64,000 bases of DNA from DATLGB01 sp038258425 (GTDB lineage: Bacteria; Actinomycetota; Thermoleophilia; Solirubrobacterales; Solirubrobacteraceae), in NCBI GenBank assembly GCA_038258425.1, contig JBBSPV010000018.1:5061-69060 (forward strand). Direction: 5' to 3'. The notes beneath the pieces were generated by a model that saw only the letters and a program-made list of their open reading frames with translations, did not search any database and was not told where the DNA came from. Shown here one piece after another: positions 42,386-51,298 of this stretch. Position numbers and translations under genes: made by a program. Numbering within the stretch: the first letter of the stretch is position 1; each line of letters opens with the position of its first letter.

Positions 42386-43678
42386 GTGGCTTCGTCGTTC
42401 GCGCCGGTTCGCCTGCCCGGCTACCGCCCGCTCCTCGCGTCCTACTCGATCAACGAGACGGGCGATGCGGTCGGCCTCGTCGCGCTGTCCGTGCTCGTGT
42501 TCGACCGCACGGACAGCCCGCTCGCCCTCATGGCGTTCTTCCTCTGCGCGCGTATGCTACCGGCGCTCCTCGCCCCGGCGGTCACCGCGCGGGTAGATCA
42601 GCCGTCGATCCGCCGTGTGCTGCCGGCGCTCTACGGGGTCGAGGCGGCGCTGTTCGGCCTGCTGGCGCTCGAAGTGGCGAGCTTCTCGCTGCCGCTCGTG
42701 CTGCTGATCGCGGCGGTCGACGGCACCCTCGCGCTGACGGCCCGGGGGCTCAGCCGCGGCGCGATCGCGCGGCTGCTGCAGCCGCGCGGCCTGCTGCGCG
42801 AGGGCAACGCGCTCGTCAACGTCGCCTTCGGCGTGGCGTCGGTCGTCGGCCTGGCGGCCGGCGGCCTGCTCGTCTCGGCGGCGAGCCTGCAGGTCGCCCT
42901 CCTGGTCGACGCCGCCTCGTTCGGCCTCATCGCCCTGCTGCTCGCGGCGAGCCGCCACCTCCCCGCGGGCGCGCGGCTGGAGGACCGCGAGCCGTTCCGG
43001 GCCCGCCTGGCCGCGGGCCTGCGCTTCGTGCGGTCCGATCGGCTCGCCGGGCGCCTGATCGCCTGGCAGGGGCTGGCCGTCGTGTTCTTCGTGCTCGTGA
43101 TCCCGATCGAGGTCGTCTACGTGCGGGAGACGCTCGGGGCGGCGAGCGGCGTGCTCGGGCTGCTGCTGGCGTGCTGGAGCGGCGGGATCCTCGTCGGCAG
43201 CCTGGCCTTCGTGCGCCTGGCGCGCGCCCCCTCGCTCGTGCTCGTGCTCGCGTCGAGCGCCGCGATCGGCCTGGGCTACGCCGGCATGGGCGTCTCGCGC
43301 AGCGTCGCGCTCGCCTGCGCCTTCTCGGTGGTCGGCGGCCTCGGCAACGGCATCCAGTGGGTGTCGGTCGTCACCCTGTTGCAGGAGGCGACTCCGGAGG
43401 ACTTCCAGGCCCGGGTCTCCGGTCTGCTGGAGAGCGTGAACGCGGCGGCGCCCGCGCTCGGGTACGTCGCCGGCGGGTTGCTGACCGCGCTGCTGTCTCC
43501 CCCGGCGGCGTACCTCACCGCAGGCGGCGGCGTGCTGGTGCTCGTGGTCGTCGGCGCGGTGCGCGGGCGCGACCTGCTGCGCGACTCAGACCTCGACGAC
43601 GACGGGGAGGATCATGGGGCGCCGCCGCAGCTTCTCGTAGACGAACGTGGCGAGATCGTCGTGCAGGAGCTGCTGTAG
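42386..43678 (+). CDS. Major facilitator superfamily transporter
   Basis: A 430-residue, about 12-helix membrane transporter with GTG start at 42386. The N-terminal half has LLASYSINETGDAVGLVALSVLVFDRTDSPLALMAFFLCARMLPALLAP, typical of the MFS_3/enterobactin-exporter-like group, followed by VNVAFGVASVVGLAAGGLLVSAAS. The second half begins after a cytoplasmic loop (about 195-225). The substrate is unknown; drug or siderophore efflux is common in this group. The last about 31 codons, an acidic tail after the final helix, overlap the 3' end of the convergent rnj gene by 93 bases. Confidence 0.88.
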   Translation: MASSFAPVRLPGYRPLLASYSINETGDAVGLVALSVLVFDRTDSPLALMAFFLCARMLPALLAPAVTARVDQPSIRRVLPALYGVEAALFGLLALEVASFSLPLVLLIAAVDGTLALTARGLSRGAIARLLQPRGLLREGNALVNVAFGVASVVGLAAGGLLVSAASLQVALLVDAASFGLIALLLAASRHLPAGARLEDREPFRARLAAGLRFVRSDRLAGRLIAWQGLAVVFFVLVIPIEVVYVRETLGAASGVLGLLLACWSGGILVGSLAFVRLARAPSLVLVLASSAAIGLGYAGMGVSRSVALACAFSVVGGLGNGIQWVSVVTLLQEATPEDFQARVSGLLESVNAAAPALGYVAGGLLTALLSPPAAYLTAGGGVLVLVVVGAVRGRDLLRDSDLDDDGEDHGAPPQLLVDERGEIVVQELL

Positions 43679-45259
43679 GGGCTCGAGCTCGGAGATCTGC
43701 TGGTCGGCGGCCCGGTCCAGGGCGTCCTCGACGGCCTCGCGCAGATCGTCGACGAACGCGTCGCCGCCACCGTCCCCGATGAACGGGACGCCGCGGGCCA
43801 GCACCTCGGGCGGCACGACGCTCGAGCCGTCCTCGGCGGAGATCGTCGCGACCACGATGAAGATGCCGTCGGCGCTCAGCGTGCGCCGGTCGCGCAGGGC
43901 CACGTCGGCGACGTCGCCGATCTCCACGCCGTCGACGAACACCATGCCGGCGCGCTCGCGCTTGCCGGGCCGCGCGCCGCGGGCGTCGAGCTCGAGCGGC
44001 AGGCCGTTGTCCATGACGAAGACGCGCTCCTCGGGCACGCCGACGGCCGTCGCGAGGCCGGCGTGGAGCGTGAGCCGCTTGGCGTCGCCGTGGATGGGCA
44101 TCACGAAGCGCGGCCTGGTCAGGTTGAGCATGAGCTTGAGCTCCTCCTGATAGCCGTGGCCGGAGGCGTGGATGGGCCCGTCCGCGGCCGTGACGACCTC
44201 GCATCCGATCCGGTAGAGCCGGTCGATGACGTCGTTGACGGCCCGCTCGTTGCCCGGGATCGGCGTCGCCGAGAAGATCACGGTGTCGCCCGCCTTGAGC
44301 TGCACGGCCCGGTGGTCGTCGTAGGCCATCCGGCGCAGCGCCGAGAGCGGCTCGCCCTGGCTGCCGGTGGACACGACGACGAGCTTGTCGTCGGGGAACT
44401 GGTCGAGCTCGCGGGGCTGCACGAAGATCCCGTCGGGCGCCTTGATGTGCCCGAGGGAGCGGCCGATGTTGACGTTCTTGCGCATGGAGCGGCCGACGAG
44501 CACGACCTTGCGCCCATGGGCGGCGGCGGCGTCGATGACCTGCTGCACGCGGTGGATGTTCGAGGCGAACGACGTGACGACGATGCGGCCCTTCGCGCGG
44601 CCGAAGCGCTCGCGCAGGTTGGGGCCGACAACGGACTCGGACAGCGACCAGCCCGGCCGGTCGGCGTTCGTCGAGTCCCCGCACAGCAGCAGCAGGCCGT
44701 CGCGCCCGAGCTCGGCGAGGCGGCTCACGTCGGCCGGCGCGCCGTTGACCGGCGTCTGGTCGAACTTGTAGTCGCCCGTGATGAAGATCGTCCCGAGCGG
44801 CGTGGTGAGCGCCACGCCGCACGCGTCCGGGATGGAGTGCGTCATGTGGACGAGCTCGATCCCGAACGGGCCGGCCTGGACCACGTCGCCGATCTGCAGG
44901 ACCTCGAGCTCGGCCTCGCGCAGCTTGTGCTCGTCGAGCTTGGAGCGCGCCATGGCGATCGTGAGCTGGCCGCCGTAGGTCACCGGCACCTTGTCCTGAC
45001 CGAGCTCGCGCAGGATCCAGGGCAGCGCGCCCAGGTGGTCCTCGTGGCCGTGGGTGATCACGAAGGCCTCGATGGCGTCGGCCCGCTCGCGGAGATACGT
45101 GAAGTCGGGCAGGACGAGGTCGATGCCGGTCATCTCGGCCGTCGGGAAGCGCAGGCCGGTGTCGACCACGACGATCCGGCCGTCCCACTCGACGACGGTC
45201 AGGTTCTTGCCGATCTCGCCCAGGCCGCCGAGCGGGAGGACGCGGAGGGTGTCATTCAT
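43586..45259 (-). CDS. rnj: Ribonuclease J
   Basis: A 557-residue metallo-beta-lactamase RNase with 5'-3' exo- and endonuclease activity. The zinc motif ITHGHEDHLGALPW gives His70 to His75, and further metal ligands lie in DYKFDQTP and ASGHGYQEEL. The beta-CASP part contains CGDSTNADRPGWS and VVVSTGSQGEPLSALRRMA, which bind RNA phosphates; the C-terminal domain ends YEKLRRRPMILPVVVEV. It is the last gene of pnp-M16-dapB-X-dapA-rnj and overlaps dapA by 4 bases. RNase Y, PNPase and RNase J are all encoded in this window, a near-complete mRNA decay set. Confidence 0.96.
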   Translation of the reverse strand: MNDTLRVLPLGGLGEIGKNLTVVEWDGRIVVVDTGLRFPTAEMTGIDLVLPDFTYLRERADAIEAFVITHGHEDHLGALPWILRELGQDKVPVTYGGQLTIAMARSKLDEHKLREAELEVLQIGDVVQAGPFGIELVHMTHSIPDACGVALTTPLGTIFITGDYKFDQTPVNGAPADVSRLAELGRDGLLLLCGDSTNADRPGWSLSESVVGPNLRERFGRAKGRIVVTSFASNIHRVQQVIDAAAAHGRKVVLVGRSMRKNVNIGRSLGHIKAPDGIFVQPRELDQFPDDKLVVVSTGSQGEPLSALRRMAYDDHRAVQLKAGDTVIFSATPIPGNERAVNDVIDRLYRIGCEVVTAADGPIHASGHGYQEELKLMLNLTRPRFVMPIHGDAKRLTLHAGLATAVGVPEERVFVMDNGLPLELDARGARPGKRERAGMVFVDGVEIGDVADVALRDRRTLSADGIFIVVATISAEDGSSVVPPEVLARGVPFIGDGGGDAFVDDLREAVEDALDRAADQQISELEPLQQLLHDDLATFVYEKLRRRPMILPVVVEV

Positions 45260-46122
45260 GTGGAAGTCGTTTCCGTCAGTAGTCCGGCGGTCTGGAGGGC
45301 CTCGCGGACCACGGCCTCCTCCGCCTCGTCACAGGCGACGAGCGGGAGGCGCAGGCCACCGACGCGGTGGCCCAGCATGGTCAGCGCGGCCTTGACCGGC
45401 GCGGGGCTTGCAGTACAGAACATGGCGCGGTAGACGCCCCGCAGCTCGGCGTCCAACTCGGCGCGCCGGTCGGGCTCGTCGAGCAGCCGGCGCATCGGCT
45501 CCCCCACGACGTGGGAGGCGACGCAGATGCCGCCGACGGCGCCGAAGTCCAGCGCGCGGGCGAGCAGGTCGTCGTTGCCGGCGAACACGGCCAGGCCGTC
45601 GACGGGCGCCGCCTGATCGTTGTTGGACTCCTTCAGGCCCTCGATGCCGTCGATCTGGGCGAGCTCGGCGAGCAGGTCCGGGTCGAGGTTCGTGGCCGTG
45701 CGGGACGGGACGTTGTAGACGATGACCGGCGTGCCGCCCGCGGCCGTGGCGACGGCCTCGAAGTGCGCGCGCAGGCCGCGCCGGCTGGGCCGGTTGTAGT
45801 ACGGGGTGACGCTCAGCACGGCGTGGACCCCGTCCGCGACCGCGCGCTCGGTGAGCTCGACGGCGTGCCGGGTGTCGTTGGAGCCCGTACCGCCCACGAT
45901 CAGCCCCTCGTCGCCGAGCTCGGCGGCGAGCAGCCGGACGAGGCCGAGGAGCTCCTCGTCGGAGAGCGTCGCACCTTCGCCGGTGGTGCCGGCGACGACC
46001 AGGCCGTCCGAGCCGTGGGCGAGCAGGTGCCGGCCGAGCGCGACCGCGGCGTCCTCGTCCACCCGGCCGTCCGCGGCGAAGGGCGTGACCATGGCGGTGA
46101 GCAGTCCGGCGAGCGCGGGCAT
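45256..46122 (-). CDS. dapA: 4-hydroxy-tetrahydrodipicolinate synthase
   Basis: A 288-residue TIM-barrel aldolase condensing pyruvate with aspartate semialdehyde at the branch to diaminopimelate and lysine. The Schiff-base lysine is Lys164 in GIEGLKESNND; Tyr136 in VYNVPSRTATNL and Thr46/Thr47 in VAGTTGEGATLSDEE complete the proton relay. ATG 46122 follows the small X gene by 4 bases, and the stop overlaps rnj. With dapB two genes upstream, this is the first half of the DAP pathway; dapC, dapD, dapE and dapF are 22 kb to the left. Confidence 0.95.
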   Translation of the reverse strand: MPALAGLLTAMVTPFAADGRVDEDAAVALGRHLLAHGSDGLVVAGTTGEGATLSDEELLGLVRLLAAELGDEGLIVGGTGSNDTRHAVELTERAVADGVHAVLSVTPYYNRPSRRGLRAHFEAVATAAGGTPVIVYNVPSRTATNLDPDLLAELAQIDGIEGLKESNNDQAAPVDGLAVFAGNDDLLARALDFGAVGGICVASHVVGEPMRRLLDEPDRRAELDAELRGVYRAMFCTASPAPVKAALTMLGHRVGGLRLPLVACDEAEEAVVREALQTAGLLTETTST

Positions 46123-46126
46123 CCGC

Positions 46127-46447
46127 CTAGTCTCGCATGCGCCGCAGCGCCTCGGTGTAGCGGCGCGGGACGGCGGCGTCCTCGCCCCGCTCCCACAGGG
46201 TCACGACGACGAGCTCGCCCCGCGGCTGGTCCCAGCGGCAGACGTAGACGACGTCGGCGCGGCGCGCGTCGGCGACGCGCACCGTCGCGCGCTCGCCGTC
46301 CGTGACGCGGCCGGCCGCCCACGCGTGGGCCACGCGCCCGACGATCTCCGGCCGCACGTCGAGCGCTCCGGAGCCGCCGCTCACGCGCTGGCGGAAGCGC
46401 TCCACGGCGTGGTCGGTGACGGCGACGGACACGGGCGGGCGGGTCAC
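46127..46447 (-). CDS. Small conserved-looking protein of unknown function between dapB and dapA
   Basis: A 106-residue protein with GTG start at 46447 overlapping the dapB stop by 4 bases and ending 4 bases before dapA. It begins VSVAVTDHAVERFRQRVSG, a helix with His, Glu and Arg residues reminiscent of small DUF4258/RelE-like proteins, and continues with beta strands (RATVRVADARRADVVYVCRWDQPRGELVVVTLWERG). I cannot assign a family with confidence. Tight coupling on both sides says it is a real operon member. Phage or toxin origin is not indicated by composition. Confidence 0.7.
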   Translation of the reverse strand: MTRPPVSVAVTDHAVERFRQRVSGGSGALDVRPEIVGRVAHAWAAGRVTDGERATVRVADARRADVVYVCRWDQPRGELVVVTLWERGEDAAVPRRYTEALRRMRD

Positions 46448-47106
46448 GCCTGCAGCAGGTGCTCGAGCCCGACGAGCGGGGACTCGGGCAGATCGGCGAC
46501 CCGCCGCACGGCGAGCACGACGCCGGGCATGAAGCTCGTGCGGTCCGTGGTCACGTGGGCGATGCGCAGGGTCTGGGCGACGTCGCCGAGCACGACCTCC
46601 TGGTCCGCGACGATCCCGGGCAGCCGGACGGAGTGGATGGGGACCTCGCCCGCCATGAGCTCCGCGGTGCGGGACGCCGTCCCCGAGGGTGCGTCGAGCT
46701 TGGCCGGGTGGTGGTACTCCACGATCTCGGCGGCGGCCATGTGTCGCGACGCCTCGGCGGCGAAGCGCATCATGAGCACCGCGCCGATGGCGAAGTTCGG
46801 CGCCCAGAAGCAGTTGCCGGGCGCGCCCGTGACCGCCTCGCGCAGCTCGCCGGCCGCGAACCCGGTGGTCCCGATCACCGTGTGCACCCCGGCGGCGCAG
46901 GCCGTCCGGGCGTGACCCACGGCCTCGGACGGCTGCGTGAAGTCGACGAGCACGTCGGCCTCGGCGAGCACGTCGGCGACCGCGACGCCGAGGGCCGGAT
47001 CGGCCCGGGCGACGACCGCCATCCCCTCCGCCGCGTCGACGGCCGTGCAGACCGCCTGGCCCATGCGCCCGGCGGCACCGGCCACCGCGACGCGGATGTC
47101 GCTCAC
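46444..47106 (-). CDS. dapB: 4-hydroxy-tetrahydrodipicolinate reductase
   Basis: A 220-residue NAD(P)H-dependent reductase, somewhat shorter than the usual 245-270. The nucleotide loop is VAVAGAAGRMGQAV at the N terminus, and the catalytic stretch EIVEYHHPAKLDAPSGT carries His132, His133 and Lys136. VIGTTGF and APNFAIGAVLMMRFA are also characteristic. The shortening lies mostly between the first strand and the FTQPSEA segment. GTG 47106 overlaps the M16 protease stop. It supplies tetrahydrodipicolinate to the succinylase branch encoded by dapD/C/E. Confidence 0.93.
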   Translation of the reverse strand: MSDIRVAVAGAAGRMGQAVCTAVDAAEGMAVVARADPALGVAVADVLAEADVLVDFTQPSEAVGHARTACAAGVHTVIGTTGFAAGELREAVTGAPGNCFWAPNFAIGAVLMMRFAAEASRHMAAAEIVEYHHPAKLDAPSGTASRTAELMAGEVPIHSVRLPGIVADQEVVLGDVAQTLRIAHVTTDRTSFMPGVVLAVRRVADLPESPLVGLEHLLQA

Positions 47107-48374
47107 GCCGCGGCCCCGGCCAAGGCGTCCACCGCGGCGCGGAAGGCGTCCTCGTCCGGACCGATGCCGGCGGCCGACAGCCGCTCGGGCGCCCACAGCT
47201 CGGCCGCCAGCGCCTCGAGATCGGACAGCGAGACGCGGTCGATCTCGGCCATCAGCTCGTCCGGCTCGAGCAGCGGCACGCCGTAGAGCACGGACGCGCC
47301 GAGCCGGTTCATGCGCGCGCCGGAGGACTCCAGTCCGAGGACGATGCGCGCCTTGACGTTCTCCTTGGCCCGTTCGAGCTCCTCCGGCGTGGCCGGCGTC
47401 TCGCGCAGCCGTCGCAGCTGCTCCCCCACCACCGCCAGCGCCTCGGCCAGGTTGTCGGGCCGCGTGCCGACGTAGAGGCCGACCTGGCCCGCGTCCGCGT
47501 AGGCGCCGGCGAAGGAGAACACGCTGTAGGCGAGGCCGCGCTCCTCCCGCACGGCCTGGAAGAGCCGGGACGAGGACAGGCCGCCGAAGATCGCGTCCAG
47601 GACCCGCATGGCGAAGCGCCGCCCGTCCATCCGCGGCGGCCCGTAGCCGCCGAGGCAGACGTGCACCTGCTCGGTGTCCTTGGGCTGGAAGCGCACGGAG
47701 CGCGCCGGGCGCTGCGGCGCGTGCTCGGGGTCGGGCGCGACCGTCCCGCCCTGCAGGTCGGCGAACGCGTCGGCGGCGAGGGCCACGACGGCGTCGTGGT
47801 CGACGGAGCCGGCGGCCGCGACGACGATCCGCTCGGGCACGTAGCGCGCCGCGTGGAAGGCGCGGATCTCCTCCAGCGGCGTGTCGGCGATCACCGGCGC
47901 GCGGCCGATGATCGAACGACCGAGCGGATGGTCGCCGAAGACCGCCTCGCCGAGGACGTCGAAGACCGTGTCCTGCGGATCGTCCTCGTACATCGCGCTC
48001 TCCTCGAGCACCACCTGGCGCTCCGGATCGACGTCGCGCATGGCCGGCCGCGCGACCATGTCGGCCAGCACGGCGAAGGCGTCCGGCAGCCGCTCGTCGA
48101 GCAGCCGCGCGTAGACCGTCGTCGACTCCTTGTCCGTGCCCGCGTTGAGCTCGGCGCCCCAACCGTCGAAGAGCCGGTCGATCTCCGCCGACGGCAGGCT
48201 CGCCGTGCCCTTGAACAGCAGGTGCTCGAGGAAGTGCGAGAGGCCGGCCTGCTGCTCCGTCTCCCCCCGGGACCCGTTGTGGACGTAGAAGCCCAGGGCG
48301 GCGGAGCGCACCCCTTCCATGCGCTCCGTCGCGACCCGCAACCCCGAGGGCAGCGTGGTGAGCTCGTGGCTCAG
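47103..48374 (-). CDS. M16-family zinc metalloprotease (processing-peptidase-like)
   Basis: A protein of about 423 residues. The inverted zinc motif HFLEH (residues about 47-51, in QQAGLSHFLEHLLFKGT) and the downstream Glu in VVLEESAMYEDDPQD form the active site; RLFQAVREERGLAYSVFSF is the C-terminal half signature. Homologous genes follow pnp in Bacillus and Streptomyces. The start is unusual: the natural N terminus aligns with 'SHELTTLPSGLRV', and the only suitable initiator after the pnp stop is CTG at 48374. Otherwise translation must begin inside pnp at a GTG such as 48512. Stop overlaps dapB. Confidence 0.88.
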   Translation of the reverse strand: MSHELTTLPSGLRVATERMEGVRSAALGFYVHNGSRGETEQQAGLSHFLEHLLFKGTASLPSAEIDRLFDGWGAELNAGTDKESTTVYARLLDERLPDAFAVLADMVARPAMRDVDPERQVVLEESAMYEDDPQDTVFDVLGEAVFGDHPLGRSIIGRAPVIADTPLEEIRAFHAARYVPERIVVAAAGSVDHDAVVALAADAFADLQGGTVAPDPEHAPQRPARSVRFQPKDTEQVHVCLGGYGPPRMDGRRFAMRVLDAIFGGLSSSRLFQAVREERGLAYSVFSFAGAYADAGQVGLYVGTRPDNLAEALAVVGEQLRRLRETPATPEELERAKENVKARIVLGLESSGARMNRLGASVLYGVPLLEPDELMAEIDRVSLSDLEALAAELWAPERLSAAGIGPDEDAFRAAVDALAGAAA

Positions 48375-48378
48375 CGGA

Positions 48379-50679
48379 CTACCCGCGCTCGGGGTCGCGG
48401 TCCGTATGGCGCGGAGCGCCGGCGCGATTGGCCCGGTCGCGCTCGCGCCCCCGGCCGCCGCGGTCCCCACGGTCGCCGCCGTTGCGGCGCGGCCCGCGGT
48501 CGCCGCCGCCACCGCCGCCGCCGCGCGGGCCGCGGTCGCCGGAGGTGACCGTCCCGAGTTCGGCGGCCGTCTTGCCGCTGACCTCGGGGTCGTCGGAGAG
48601 GCGCAGGCCGATGCGGCCGCGCTCCCGGTCGACCTCGACCACGCGGACCTTGAGGTCCTGGCCCTTCTCGAGCACCTCCTCGACCGTCGCGGGCCGCTGG
48701 CCCGGGGCGACGTTGGAGATGTGCAGCAGGCCGTCCGTGCCCTTGGCGAGCTCGATGAACGCGCCGAACGGCATGGTCTTGACGACCTTGCCGTTGAACT
48801 CGTCGCCGATCTCGACCTCCTTGGTCATCGACCGGATGCGATCGACGAGGCCGTCGCCCTGCTGGCCCGTGGCCGCGTAGACGCGCACCTGGCCGGTGTC
48901 GTCGACGTCGATCTGGGCCTCGAACTCCTCCTGCAGCGACCGGATCGTCTCGCCGCCCTTGCCGATCAGCAGGCCGATCTTGTCCGGGTCGATCTTGATC
49001 GAGGAGATCCGCGGCGCCCACTCGGACATCTCCTCGCGCGGGGCGTCGATGACCTTGGCCATCTCGCCGAGGATGAACAGCCGCGCCTCGCGCGCCTGGG
49101 TCAGCGCGTCGCGCAGGATCTCGAACGTCACGCCCGTGATCTTGATGTCCATCTGGAGGGCGGTGATGCCCTCCGAGGTGCCGGCGACCTTGAAGTCCAT
49201 GTCGCCGAGGTGATCCTCGACGCCGGCGATGTCGGTGAGGACCGTGTAGTCCTCGCCCTCCTTGATCAGACCCATCGCGATCCCGGCCACGGGGGCCTGG
49301 ATCGGCACGCCGGCGTCCATCAGCGACAGGGTCGAGCCGCAGACGGAGGCCATGGAGGAGGAGCCGTTGGACTCGAGGATGTCCGACACGACGCGGATCG
49401 TGTAGGGGAAGTCCTCCTGGGAAGGGATCATCGGGACCAGCGCGCGCTCGGCGAGCGCGCCGTGGCCGATGTCGCGGCGCTTGGGGCCGCGCATGAAGCC
49501 GGCCTCCCCCACCGAGAACGGCGGGAAGTTGTAGTGGTGGAAGTAGCGCTTGGTCGTCTCGAGCCCGAGCGTGTCCAGGCGCATCTCCTCGCGCGTGGTC
49601 CCGAGGGCGACGACGGAGACGGCCTGGGTCTGGCCGCGGGTGAACAACGCGGAGCCGTGGGTGCGCGGCAGCAGCCCCGCCTCGATCGAGATGGGACGGA
49701 TCTCCGTCGTGTTGCGGCCGTCCGGGCGCTTCTTGGCCACGGCGATCCGCTCGCGGATGATCGTCTTCTCGAGCTTGTCGAAGACCTGCTGGGCGGCGGC
49801 GCGACGGGCCGCGTACTCCGGGTCGTCGGCGGCGCCGCTGTAGCGGTCGAGCACGGCGTCGTTGACGCGCTTGCTGGCGTCCTGGCGCTCGAGCTTGTCG
49901 AAGATCTGGGTGGCCTCGTCGAGCTGGGCCCCGTGGGAGGCCTTGACCTCCTCGTAGAAGCCGGGGTCGACCTGGGCGGCGACGACCTCGAGCTTCGGCT
50001 TGCCCGCCTTCTCGGCGAGCTCGCGCATGGCTCCGCAGAGCTTCTTGATCTCGGAGTGGGCGATATCGAGCGCGTCGAGGATCTCCGCCTCGGAGATCAC
50101 GTTGGCGCCGGCCTCGACCATGAGGATGGCCTCCTCCGTGCCGGACACGACGAGGTCGAGGTCGGAGCCCTCGAACATCGTCTGCTCGTCGGGGTTGACG
50201 ACGAAGTTGCCGTCGACCTTGCCGATCCGCACCGCGCCGACGGGCTGCGGGAAGGGGATGTTGGAGATCATGAGCGCCGCGGAGGCGCCGTTCATGCCGA
50301 GGATGTCGTAGGAGACGACGTGATCGATCGAGAGCGGGATCGTCACGAGCTGGGTCTCGTAGCGCCAGCCCTTGGGGAACAGCGGCCGCAGCGGCCGGTC
50401 GATCATGCGCGCGACGAGCGTGCCCTTCTCGCCGGCCCGGCCCTCGCGCTTGAAGAAGGAGCCGGGGATCTTGCCCGCGGCGTACATGCGCTCCTCGACG
50501 TCCACCGTCAACGGGAGGAAGTCGACGTCGCGGAGGTTGCCCGCGGTCGCGGTGGAGAGGACGACGGTGTCCCCGGAGCGGACCTGGACGGCGCCAGAGG
50601 CCTGCTTGGCCATCTTGCCCGTCTCGAACGAGATCTCGGACCCGCCGACCTCGACGGTGACCTTGGTCACGTCAGACAA
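48379..50679 (-). CDS. pnp: Polyribonucleotide nucleotidyltransferase (PNPase)
   Basis: A 766-residue phosphorolytic 3'-5' exoribonuclease. It contains two RNase PH domains (FETGKMAKQASGAVQVRSGDTVVLSTA; GLLPRTHGSALFTRGQTQA), the helical linker, the KH domain (IKIDPDKIGLLIGKGGETIRSLQEEF) and the S1 domain (NGKVVKTMPFGAFIELAKGTDGLLHISNV). The C-terminal about 50 residues are Gly/Arg/Asp-rich (GPRGGGGGGGDRGPRRNGG). The initiator is TTG at 50679, with AAAGGA upstream. It heads the pnp-M16-dapB-X-dapA-rnj unit but is separated from rpsO by a sensory gene block on the other strand. Confidence 0.96.
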   Translation of the reverse strand: MSDVTKVTVEVGGSEISFETGKMAKQASGAVQVRSGDTVVLSTATAGNLRDVDFLPLTVDVEERMYAAGKIPGSFFKREGRAGEKGTLVARMIDRPLRPLFPKGWRYETQLVTIPLSIDHVVSYDILGMNGASAALMISNIPFPQPVGAVRIGKVDGNFVVNPDEQTMFEGSDLDLVVSGTEEAILMVEAGANVISEAEILDALDIAHSEIKKLCGAMRELAEKAGKPKLEVVAAQVDPGFYEEVKASHGAQLDEATQIFDKLERQDASKRVNDAVLDRYSGAADDPEYAARRAAAQQVFDKLEKTIIRERIAVAKKRPDGRNTTEIRPISIEAGLLPRTHGSALFTRGQTQAVSVVALGTTREEMRLDTLGLETTKRYFHHYNFPPFSVGEAGFMRGPKRRDIGHGALAERALVPMIPSQEDFPYTIRVVSDILESNGSSSMASVCGSTLSLMDAGVPIQAPVAGIAMGLIKEGEDYTVLTDIAGVEDHLGDMDFKVAGTSEGITALQMDIKITGVTFEILRDALTQAREARLFILGEMAKVIDAPREEMSEWAPRISSIKIDPDKIGLLIGKGGETIRSLQEEFEAQIDVDDTGQVRVYAATGQQGDGLVDRIRSMTKEVEIGDEFNGKVVKTMPFGAFIELAKGTDGLLHISNVAPGQRPATVEEVLEKGQDLKVRVVEVDRERGRIGLRLSDDPEVSGKTAAELGTVTSGDRGPRGGGGGGGDRGPRRNGGDRGDRGGRGRERDRANRAGAPRHTDRDPERG

Positions 50680-50782
50680 TGTGTGTCCTTTCTACTGCCC
50701 GCCGCTCGTCGGCGAGCCCCTCTGCGTTCAACGCGTCGGTAGTTGCTGTGGTCCATGCTAGCGACGGCGCCGTAGGCCCCAC

Positions 50783-51259
50783 GTGTTCGGTCATCACGTC
50801 CTGCGGCGCCAGCAGCGCCTCCCCGGCCGTCCCGACGAGGTCTTTCCCTTCTTCGCGGACGCCGGCAATCTCGAGGCGATCACGCCCCCTTGGCTCGGCT
50901 TCGACATCGTCACCCCCCGCCCCATCGAGATGCGCGTCGGGGCGCTGATCGAGTACCGCCTCAAGCTCCACGGCCTGCCCATCTCGTGGCTGACGCGGAT
51001 CGAGGAGTGGGAGCCGGGCGTGCGCTTCGTCGACCAGCAGCTCACGGGGCCCTACGCCCTGTGGCACCACACGCATGAGTTCGAGCCGGCCGAGCCGGCG
51101 GAGCCGACGGCGAGACCCGGCGCGACGCTCATGCGCGACACCGTCCGCTACGCCATTCCCTACGGGCCGCTCGGCGAGCTCGCCCACCGGCTCTTCATCC
51201 GTCGCGACCTCGAGCGGATCTTCGACTTCCGCACCGCCGAGGTCGCCCGCCGCATCTAG
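50783..51259 (+). CDS. SRPBCC-family ligand-binding protein
   Basis: A 158-residue START/Bet-v1-like protein with GTG 50783. Family cues are PDEVFPFFADAGNLEAITPPWLGFDI near the N terminus, then ALIEYRLKLHGLPISWLTRIEEWEPGVRFVDQQLTGPYALWHHTHEFE and RDTVRYAIPYGPLGELAHRL, closely resembling the single-domain proteins annotated as CDP-paratose 2-epimerase-like or cyclase/dehydrase. The long central cavity would hold a hydrophobic ligand. It is the first of four plus-strand genes inserted between pnp and dsbA, 40 bases before the receiver-phosphatase. Confidence 0.85.
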   Translation: MFGHHVLRRQQRLPGRPDEVFPFFADAGNLEAITPPWLGFDIVTPRPIEMRVGALIEYRLKLHGLPISWLTRIEEWEPGVRFVDQQLTGPYALWHHTHEFEPAEPAEPTARPGATLMRDTVRYAIPYGPLGELAHRLFIRRDLERIFDFRTAEVARRI

Positions 51260-51298
51260 GCCGCCGGCCGTCGGCGCGGATAGCATTCGGCCATCTCC

